A stretch of DNA of 10,193 nt from an uncultured Saprospiraceae bacterium (lineage in GTDB: Bacteria; Bacteroidota; Bacteroidia; Chitinophagales; Saprospiraceae). Within the stretch, counting starts at the first letter, position 1, and each line of letters begins with the position of its first letter. The notes beneath the pieces were generated by a model. The model was not told the DNA's origin, made no database searches, and saw only the letters and a list, made by a program, of their open reading frames with translations. Location of the stretch: assembly GCA_937959375.1 (NCBI GenBank), contig CALGLS010000120.1, positions 1-10,193 on the forward strand. Reading direction: 5' to 3'. Below are positions 1 to 5,081 of the stretch, in pieces. The position numbers and the translations under genes were made by a program.

Positions 1-5
1 TATTA

Positions 6-45
6 AAAAATGCCACTCCAGGAATTAACCCAAAGTGGCATTTTT
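6..45. terminator. Bidirectional-type intrinsic terminator hairpin
   Basis: A perfect 12-bp inverted repeat pairs 6-17 (AAAAATGCCACT) with 34-45 (AGTGGCATTTTT) around a 16-nt loop. The G+C-containing stem is framed by an A-run on one side and a T-run on the other, so either strand would give a stem followed by U residues. It lies about 65 bases past the stop of the minus-strand lipoprotein gene and most likely ends that transcript. It may also end whatever gene enters from the left on the plus strand, which I cannot see. Confidence 0.75.
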
Positions 46-109
46 AAAAACTCAACTTACTAAATTTATACAGAAGTTCTTTAAAACTTCAAAAGTAAGC
101 GAGCAATTA

Positions 110-805
110 TTAATATTCGTAGCTAGTCAAACTAGACTTTAATGTAAGGAAACCCTGTGATTCATCATAAATCTCAGTCAATATAGTTGCTACTTCAGGA
201 GCCATGTAGTAAGTAGTCGTAGATGTAAAAAGCTCAAGGTCCGGAACTAAAGAAGAAGTAGTATAAGACTCCATTTCAAATTTCACAACATCCGTATAAG
301 TCGTTCCTTCTACAACCATTGTCATATCTTTTTCGACTACCCGACCAATATATTTGTTAATGGTTTGAAAGGTTTCACCATAAAAAGTTGTATTACTTAC
401 AATAGTTGCAACTTCATAATCCTCACCAACTGTACGTCCTAAATCTAAAGTCAATAAAATATCTTCAGTCATTGTAACCGCTCCGTCAACCATAGTTTGC
501 CCCTGAGCAGTAACAATAAATTTCTCACCCTCACAGGTAACGAAAGATTGCAAACCCATTTCGTTTTCAAAAACAGCTACGAGTGTATTATCAATTTCAC
601 TTTGGTCCACTACCTCTGAAGTAGTCGTTGATTCTGTTGAGCCACCAAAGATATCAAACGATTCTATTTTGCTAGTCAGCTTTGAACCTTCCTTTACTTT
701 CATGTAAGTACAATCAAATGTAAACGCCGGTTCATCGTCGTCATTATTACAAGAAGTTGTAAAAAATAGAGCTCCTGTTAATAAAAGAAATAATAATTTT
801 TTCAT
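110..805 (-). CDS. Unassigned lipoprotein with surface-export-like signal
   Basis: This gene encodes a 231-residue lipoprotein that I do not recognise as a named family. The N-terminus has Lys2-Lys3, a hydrophobic stretch (about residues 4-17) and a lipobox ending at Cys19, so signal peptidase II processing is expected. The cysteine is followed by Asn-Asn-Asp-Asp-Asp-Glu. Acidic clusters at this position act as lipoprotein export signals in studied Bacteroidota and send the protein to the outer face of the outer membrane; that placement is inferred here. The rest is rich in Thr, Val, Tyr and Glu with alternating hydrophobic residues, suggesting a mainly beta fold, and has only two further Cys (residues 32 and 91). 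The ATG at 803-805 follows an A/T-rich leader without a Shine-Dalgarno sequence, as is usual in this phylum. No operon partner is visible: the transporter gene upstream ends 244 bases away, and a terminator hairpin follows. Function unknown. Confidence 0.85.
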   Translation of the reverse strand: MKKLLFLLLTGALFFTTSCNNDDDEPAFTFDCTYMKVKEGSKLTSKIESFDIFGGSTESTTTSEVVDQSEIDNTLVAVFENEMGLQSFVTCEGEKFIVTAQGQTMVDGAVTMTEDILLTLDLGRTVGEDYEVATIVSNTTFYGETFQTINKYIGRVVEKDMTMVVEGTTYTDVVKFEMESYTTSSLVPDLELFTSTTTYYMAPEVATILTEIYDESQGFLTLKSSLTSYEY

Positions 806-911
806 TTTAAATTGTTTGTTTAATAAATTTTATATTGAAGTTATTAAAGCAACTTCAGATTGTTGTTCTCAATTAAATTTATTGGAATTTAATATTGACC
901 GAGAGGAAACG

Positions 912-921
912 TGTCGCGACA
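912..921. promoter_or_regulatory. Perfect 10-bp palindrome, possible operator
   Basis: TGTCGCGACA is a perfect palindrome about 107 bases upstream of the lipoprotein start, in the spacer between that gene and the transporter gene. Its G+C content stands out in an A/T-rich spacer. A dimeric regulator could bind such a site, but there is only one copy in the window and no regulator gene nearby, so this is only a candidate. Confidence 0.2.
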
Positions 922-1003
922 ACAAAATGATGCCCCAACTCTAATTGCCAAGCCCCCAATAAATATCTGGATATCAGTAATACGAAAGCTATGCCAATGC
1001 CTG

Positions 1004-1026
1004 TTAAGATTTACAATAAATCTTAA
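1004..1026. terminator. Hairpin after the transporter gene (weak terminator candidate)
   Basis: TTAAGATTTA (1004-1013) and TAAATCTTAA (1017-1026) form a perfect 10-bp stem with a 3-nt loop, 24 bases past the stop of the minus-strand transporter gene. The stem is A/T-rich and no U-tract follows on the minus strand. It may protect the 3' end of the mRNA or be a weak terminator; a standard strong intrinsic terminator is not evident. Confidence 0.4.
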
Positions 1027-1049
1027 AATGACCAATCAGTAGCAGTTTT

Positions 1050-2675
1050 CTAGCCTCCCAACACCCAAAACAAGACCTGAGCAATCAAGATTTTACAAAT
1101 CAAAGCCAGAGGGAACATCATCGCATAACCAAATACTGGAATCCGGTTTTTGGAGCGAGACATTGCGAAATCTAGAATAGCAGGCTGATTGGCAACCATT
1201 CCCACCAGTACACTAAACGGTTTTTTAAACCAGCGATAGCCTATAAATAAAATGGCAAAAGCTGTCAGTAAACTAATAATAGCTGAGGCTAAAACAATCA
1301 TCAAACCTTGTGCTGAAAGACTGTCCACTAGTGCATTTCCAGATGAAACACCTATTGCGGCAAGCAACAAAATCAAACCAATTTGCTGTAAGGTAATGTT
1401 AGCGCTATAAGGTAATATCCAAACGATGGAGCCCGTTCTACGCAAAGTTCCTAACAATAATCCTACTATCAATGGACCACCAGCATATCCCAATTTAAAA
1501 CTAAACTCACTACCGAAGGAAATTTCTATGGTTCCCAAAATCAAACCCAGTCCAATTCCCAATCCGAAAGAAAAAAGGTTGACCTTACTGGAAGCAGTAT
1601 AGGAGTCTCCAAAAAATTCAGACAACGCTTCTAAGTCTTCTCTTCGAGCAATAAACCGAATCCGGTCACCCGTTTCTAAAATCGTATCACTTTTAGCAAT
1701 CATTTCTTCATCGCCACGGCGAATACGTGTGATGACAGCATTGTATTTTTTATCCAAATCAAGTGAAGCCAAGGTTCGTCCCACCACTTTCGGATTAGAA
1801 ACAAAAATTCGGCGTACATCAAACATTTCTCGATCATGGGTTAAAGGAGATTTACTTCGTTTCCCCAGGACCTTTATGACTTCATTCAAATCAAATTCAT
1901 TCCCCACCAACATCACAATATCTCCCACTTCAAATCGCGTATCCCAATTAATCAAATCAACTTTTTCCTTTTTTACTATTCTGCCAAAGATGACTTCCCA
2001 ATCATGTGTTCTCAGTAAATCCCTCAATGCGATTCCGCAAATTCTCTCATTTGAAATCTCAACTGTAGCACTACTTAGTTTTCCTTCTGAAGGATATTCT
2101 TTACGCAATTCCGATTGCTCTTTTGCATAATCAATTTTCAGAACTTTCTCCATGACCATTATACCAATGATGCCTCCCATCACACCCATCGGATATGAAA
2201 AAGAATATCCCAGTACGGCATCCTGTACTAGTTGTTGGTCATTCGGATACGTGGTATTGATATAGTCGATCACTCCTGCCAATGCCGCCGTGTTAGTGGT
2301 ACTTCCACTATAAATTCCGGTGACGGTCGCTGCCGAAAACCCGAACATAAACCATAGCAGGCAGGCAATCAAACCTGACAAAATCAACATGGACAGAATA
2401 AACAGTATTTCGCGAAAGCCATTCTTACGATAAGACTTAAAAAAAGCTGGCCCCGATGACAAACCAATAGAATACACAAAGATGGACAGACCGAGTTGCA
2501 GAATGATCTCAGGCAAATGCAAGCGAGGATCAATGGCTCCAATAGCAAGACCAGTAAATAGGATCGCCGCTACACCTAGCGAGGTTCCTTTAACTTTTAT
2601 GCTTCCTACCAAGTAACCTAAAGAGGCCACAGTAAAGAGCAGCAACAAGGGGTAATCTATAAATATTTGTATCAC
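1050..2675 (-). CDS. AspT/YidE-type transporter with two TrkA-C domains
   Basis: This gene encodes a 541-residue inner-membrane protein of the aspartate:alanine exchanger type (putative permease YidE/YbjL family; AspT itself is of similar length). It has two membrane halves, residues 1-180 and 365-541. Between them lie two cytoplasmic TrkA-C (RCK_C) domains, about 200-275 and 285-357, which in related proteins bind small ligands and gate transport. The halves are an internal duplication: GLSSGPAFF (71-79) mirrors IGVSSGNAL (441-449), and YSGSTTNTAAL (122-132) mirrors VGMVANQPAIL (491-501). The start is GTG at 2673-2675, which directly precedes the first hydrophobic segment; no Shine-Dalgarno sequence is apparent. 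The gene stands alone: a 940-bp repeat-rich spacer lies upstream and a small hairpin downstream. The substrate cannot be read from sequence. Family members exchange aspartate/alanine or export dicarboxylates, but many are uncharacterised. Confidence 0.88.
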   Translation of the reverse strand: MIQIFIDYPLLLLFTVASLGYLVGSIKVKGTSLGVAAILFTGLAIGAIDPRLHLPEIILQLGLSIFVYSIGLSSGPAFFKSYRKNGFREILFILSMLILSGLIACLLWFMFGFSAATVTGIYSGSTTNTAALAGVIDYINTTYPNDQQLVQDAVLGYSFSYPMGVMGGIIGIMVMEKVLKIDYAKEQSELRKEYPSEGKLSSATVEISNERICGIALRDLLRTHDWEVIFGRIVKKEKVDLINWDTRFEVGDIVMLVGNEFDLNEVIKVLGKRSKSPLTHDREMFDVRRIFVSNPKVVGRTLASLDLDKKYNAVITRIRRGDEEMIAKSDTILETGDRIRFIARREDLEALSEFFGDSYTASSKVNLFSFGLGIGLGLILGTIEISFGSEFSFKLGYAGGPLIVGLLLGTLRRTGSIVWILPYSANITLQQIGLILLLAAIGVSSGNALVDSLSAQGLMIVLASAIISLLTAFAILFIGYRWFKKPFSVLVGMVANQPAILDFAMSRSKNRIPVFGYAMMFPLALICKILIAQVLFWVLGG

Positions 2676-2835
2676 TAAGGGTCTAACGTTTCGAAATCGG
2701 TTTTGTTTTTATGCTATTGAAGCTTGTTCAAGAACACCGTTTAGTACTTTAGCGAAGTAACGTAAAATTATGAGCTTTTTACGATTTTAGACAGGGTAGT
2801 TTTTAAACGATTCGTTTCACTTTATATGATCAGCT

Positions 2836-2855
2836 ATTTCGCTAATAAGCGAAAT
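2836..2855. repeat. Short perfect hairpin in spacer
   Basis: ATTTCGCT (2836-2843) and AGCGAAAT (2848-2855) form an 8-bp perfect stem around a 4-nt loop, about 160 bases upstream of the transporter start. No U-tract follows on either strand, so it is not a typical intrinsic terminator. A structured leader or a binding site for a dimeric regulator is possible; nothing in the sequence decides between them. Confidence 0.45.
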
Positions 2856-2891
2856 TGTTATTGTGGGTAAACTCGAGGGTTCCAAATAAAA

Positions 2892-2921
2892 GCCGGGAAA
2901 CACAATAATGCATTCCCCGGC
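2892..2921. repeat. G+C-rich hairpin in spacer
   Basis: GCCGGG (2892-2897) pairs with CCCGGC (2916-2921). The pairing extends a few bases inward through an AA/TT step if one base is bulged. It is one of several unrelated stems in this spacer and lacks a following T-run. Function unknown. Confidence 0.4.
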
Positions 2922-2970
2922 GAAGCTCCAATTGATAAATCTTTAGGCGAGAGGATGAGAGAATGAGAGA

Positions 2971-3004
2971 CCGAAGTCCGAAGTCCGAAGACGGAAGTTT
3001 CCCT
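2971..3004. repeat. GAAGTCC heptad block, left copy
   Basis: GAAGTCC is repeated twice and followed by GAAG (2973-2990), giving an 18-nt string that recurs exactly at 3396-3413. The tail GAAGTTTCCCT (2994-3004) also recurs at 3410-3420, but it is separated from the heptads here by ACG and fused to them at the right copy. The left block can pair with CTTCAGACTTCGG at 3051-3063 with one mismatch. This looks like a low-complexity intergenic repeat, not protein-coding sequence. Confidence 0.7.
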
Positions 3005-3162
3005 CATTTCTCAGCCTTAAGTTGAGTTCTATTTCTACGATAGATGAAAGCTTCAGACTTCGGTCTTCCCAGGCTGACCGTTAATTGAATTTGGCATTCG
3101 GAACAGGGTCTAAATGTAAAATGCCCGTCTGGCCAGCCGGACAGGTAAAACCGCAAAAGTCC

Positions 3163-3194
3163 AAACCTGTCGAGCCGCCAGGCTGGATGTAAAA
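3163..3194. repeat. Inner inverted repeat, left arm
   Basis: This 32-nt arm matches the reverse complement of 3295-3326 at 31 of 32 positions; the only difference is A at 3173. It contains the core CCTGTCGAGCCGCCAGG, the reversed form of the plus-strand core at 3263-3279 and 3307-3323. A transcript through here would form a very stable stem enclosing about 100 nt. Confidence 0.75.
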
Positions 3195-3261
3195 GTTTTC
3201 CCGCGATCGCGAATACATCTTGTTTGCCACGGTATTCGGCAACTTTTACATTTTGACTCCC

Positions 3262-3327
3262 GCCTGGCGGCCCGACAGGTTTATCATTTTGCGGTTTTAC
3301 ATCCAGCCTGGCGGCCCGACAGGTTTA
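3262..3327. repeat. Two direct copies of a 22-nt G+C-rich repeat, plus inner right arm
   Basis: The same 22-nt string, with core CCTGGCGGCCCGACAGG, occurs exactly at 3262-3283 and 3306-3327, a 44-bp period. The second copy forms the right arm (3295-3326) of the inner inverted repeat with 3163-3194. A diverged third direct copy can be seen at 3130-3146. Either copy can pair with the left arm, so alternative hairpins are possible. Confidence 0.75.
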
Positions 3328-3392
3328 AAAAATTTCCTAAAAGCGATGCAGCTAAATATTCAGAGAACTGACTTAGCGGTCAACCTGAGGAG

Positions 3393-3420
3393 ACGGAAGT
3401 CCGAAGTCCGAAGTTTCCCT
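3393..3420. repeat. GAAGTCC heptad block, right copy
   Basis: The 18-nt heptad string at 3396-3413 is identical to 2973-2990, and GAAGTTTCCCT follows at 3410-3420 as in the left block. The left half of this block (to 3406) is also the outer end of the palindromic element, so the two repeat types overlap here. Confidence 0.65.
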
Positions 3421-3512
3421 TTATTGTAAGATAGACAGGAACTTTGGTTATTAAATTTTGAACACTGGTTAAATATTCAAAGTATGCTTTGATACTCAAA
3501 CTCAATTTAAAA

Positions 3513-3584
3513 TACAATTTCAAGCTCAAACTCAATTTTGCGCGCGATGCGGTCATAGGAATTGAGTTTGAAATTGAAATTGTA
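3513..3584. terminator. Long hairpin after prfB
   Basis: A 25-bp inverted repeat (3513-3537 with 3560-3584, 23 of 25 matching) encloses a 22-nt loop that contains GCGCGC. It lies 32 bases past the prfB stop, so the prfB mRNA would form this stem at its 3' end. No clean U-tract follows on the minus strand, so transcript protection or a repeat origin is as likely as termination. Part of the left arm, CTCAAACTCAATTT (3525-3538), is also directly repeated 30 bases earlier (3495-3508). Confidence 0.5.
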
Positions 3585-3615
3585 CTTTCCTCAGTCTGCT
3601 AACTGCCAACTCCAA

Positions 3616-4696
3616 TTACGTAGCTCCCATCATCAAAAACGCCTTAATAAAAGCACCAAGGTCTCCATCCAAAACAGCATCGGTCTGACTCGTTTGATAA
3701 TTAGATCGGTGATCTTTCACACGACGATCATCCAATACGTAAGATCGGATTTGAGCGCCCCACTCTATCTTCGTTTTACCTGCTTCGACCTTATCACGTT
3801 CTGCGTGTTGCTTTTTGATTTCTAAATCATACAATCGGGACTTCAACATCTTTAAAGCTTTTTCTTTATTCAAATGTTGAGAACGTTCTTCTTGACATTC
3901 TACGACTAAACCAGATGGCGCGTGTCGTACCCGAACGGCGGATTCCGTTTTGTTAACGTGCTGTCCACCAGCTCCAGATGCTCTAAAAGTATCCCAATCC
4001 AAATCTGCACTATTGATTTCAATCTCAATCGTATCATCAACCATCGGATGTACGAAAACAGAAGCAAAAGATGTTTGCCGTTTACCTTGTGCATTAAATG
4101 GACTGATCCGAACCAATCGATGCACACCGTTTTCGCCTTTCAGAAAACCGTAGGCATAGTCTCCTGTGATTTCGATTACGGCAGATTTGATACCAGCAAC
4201 ATCGCCATCTACTCGGTTGAGTTGCGACCATTTGAATTTATTCTTATCGGCATACATGGTGTACATGCGCAAGAGCATCTCTGCCCAATCATTACTTTCT
4301 GTACCGCCAGCTCCTGCATTGATTTCGAGGAGGCAAGACAGCTCATCTTCTGGTTTGTTAAGTGTGGAGCGAAATTCGAGATCATCGATCTCTGCTATTG
4401 TAGCATCATACTTAGCGTTTACTTCATCTTCGGTAGCTTCTCCCTCTTTTGAGAAATCAAAAAGCACTTCAAGATCTTCAACCGCTTCGTTGACTCGTTT
4501 ATATCCATTTACCCAGTTCTCATCCATTTTGGTGGCTTTCATGAGCGCTTTGGCAACATCTTGCTTTGTCCAAAAGTCTGGGTCTTGCGCTTTCAATTTA
4601 TTATCAGCTATCCGTTCAATTCTGTTCTCGACGTCAAAGATACCTCCTTAGAGAATCCACACGCGTCTTGAGCTTTTTAAGTTGCTCTATGGTCAT
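3616..4696 (-). CDS. prfB: Peptide chain release factor 2 (programmed +1 frameshift)
   Basis: Release factor 2 reads UGA and UAA at the ribosome and triggers hydrolysis of the finished peptide. Translation starts at ATG 4694-4696 and runs 20 codons to an in-frame TGA (4634-4636). A +1 shift at CTT-TGA-C then continues in the frame 4635-3616, giving 359 residues, close to the usual length of about 365. After the shift the sequence reads DVENRIER and joins the long frame. Two landmarks are intact: the stop-recognition SPF (residues 198-200) and the catalytic GGQ (243-245) within ASGAGGQ. Residue 239 is Ala where E. coli K-12 has Thr246; most other RF2s carry a small residue here. There is no Shine-Dalgarno sequence before the start, only an A-run. 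The gene appears monocistronic. Regulation by RF2 level through the frameshift is established for the family. Confidence 0.96.
4633..4648 (-). promoter_or_regulatory. prfB programmed +1 frameshift site
   Basis: On the minus strand the order is AGGAGG-TAT-CTT-TGA-C. This is the classic autoregulatory signal: an internal Shine-Dalgarno-like AGGAGG three bases before the slippery CTT, followed by UGA and C. When RF2 is scarce the ribosome slips one base forward at CTT and makes full-length RF2; when RF2 is plentiful, translation ends after 20 residues. Spacing matches the E. coli site, which has AGGGGG at the same place. Confidence 0.95.
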
Positions 4697-4733
4697 TTTT
4701 TAGTGATTTAGTAAAAGATTATAACGCTTTGTG

Positions 4734-4741
4734 CAAAGCTA
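4734..4741 (-). promoter_or_regulatory. Possible -7 box of prfB promoter
   Basis: Read on the minus strand this is TAGCTTTG, an exact match to the Bacteroidota -7 consensus TAnnTTTG. It is 37 bases upstream of the prfB ATG, a plausible leader length. A TTG-type -33 element at the expected distance is not visible, so support is partial. Confidence 0.35.
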
Positions 4742-4993
4742 ACAAACCCTTTGATTAATGATAGGAATCTATGGATTAATTTCTTTTCTGTTTAAGGGGA
4801 AAGCCTATTCGAATATCACCACATTAGAACACATAATCTTATTAAGCTCACAATCTTTGTGTCCTAGCAAACAAATCAGAAAAAAGATTGATTTCTTAGC
4901 CATATTTTCTCATTTTTGTCCGTTCAACTCCAATATATTAATCAAATGATTTGCAAATTGCATATACAAAGTGACGTATACGCCTTGCAAGAA

Positions 4994-5020
4994 TTGAGGT
5001 TTCCACTTAGATTATGTTTA
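4994..5020 (+). promoter_or_regulatory. Possible promoter of the subtilase gene
   Basis: TTG (4994-4996) and TATGTTTA (5013-5020), separated by 16 bases, resemble the Bacteroidota -33 TTG and -7 TAnnTTTG elements, with the last base off consensus. Transcription would begin about 55 bases before the ATG. This is a weak match in A/T-rich DNA. Confidence 0.25.
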
Positions 5021-5081
5021 AATTTTAACTTCAAACGATAAACCCTTAACTAACAAAGACTTCAATAGGTATCTATACTAT

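Larger units (their letters stand above)
3051..3406. mobile_element. Nested palindromic (MITE-like) element
   Basis: The ends form a 34-bp imperfect terminal inverted repeat: 3051-3084 against 3373-3406, 28 of 34 bases matching by eye. Inside lies a second, nearly perfect pair (3163-3194 and 3295-3326, 31 of 32). At the centre is a small stem (CGAATAC 3210-3216 with GTATTCG 3232-3238). The interior has no transposase or other convincing frame. Size, terminal repeats and lack of coding fit a miniature inverted-repeat transposable element or a large palindromic intergenic repeat. I found no clear target-site duplication, and six end mismatches suggest decay, so mobility is inference. Confidence 0.5.
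2676..3615. other. Repeat-rich 940-bp spacer without a convincing gene
   Basis: This stretch between the transporter start and the prfB stop holds hairpins and repeats rather than coding sequence. From left to right these are: a CGTAAAA/TTTTACG stem (2761-2783), an 8-bp stem with a 4-nt loop (2836-2855), a G+C stem (2892-2921), GAAGTCC heptads (2971-2990), a nested palindromic element (3051-3406), more heptads (3396-3413) and a long hairpin (3513-3584). The open frame at 3220-3429 runs straight through these repeats, has no family resemblance and is not treated as a gene. The transporter promoter should lie in the left part, but I could not find a clear TAnnTTTG box on the minus strand. The stretch could also hold an unannotated small RNA. 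Confidence 0.7.
4697..5081. other. Divergent spacer between prfB and the subtilase gene
   Basis: These 385 bases separate two divergently transcribed genes and should hold both promoters. Weak candidates are listed separately. Three perfect palindromes occur: TATTCGAATA (4806-4815), ATTTGCAAAT (4949-4958) and CGTATACG (4975-4982). An open frame of 63 codons (4758-4949) looks like random A/T-rich translation and is not treated as a gene. I see no riboswitch or RNA gene. Confidence 0.6.

Noticed and set aside
1729..2130. 133-codon frame opposite the transporter gene
   Set aside because: It lies antisense to the well-supported transporter and its translation shows no domain; it is a shadow of that gene.
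2860..2890. Possible tRNA T-arm (GGGTTCCAA)
   Set aside because: No matching acceptor, D or anticodon arms could be placed on either side.
2971..3413. CRISPR-like array from the repeated heptads and 22-nt repeats
   Set aside because: Repeats are too short, unevenly spaced and in mixed orientation, there are no unique spacers of constant length, and no cas genes are present.
3220..3429. 69-codon open frame on the plus strand in the repeat region
   Set aside because: It runs through the inverted and heptad repeats, which dictate its translation; there is no family resemblance or plausible start context.
3616..4596. A shorter prfB starting at TTG (4594-4596)
   Set aside because: The upstream ATG plus the exact frameshift signal gives the expected RF2 N-terminus and length, so the TTG codon is internal (Leu34).
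3922..4651. Long open frames antisense to prfB
   Set aside because: They overlap the conserved RF2 coding sequence on the other strand and show no recognisable protein features.
4758..4949. 63-codon open frame on the plus strand between prfB and the subtilase gene
   Set aside because: A/T-rich random-looking translation rich in Ile, Leu, Phe, Ser and Lys, with no motif; the spacer is better explained as divergent promoters.
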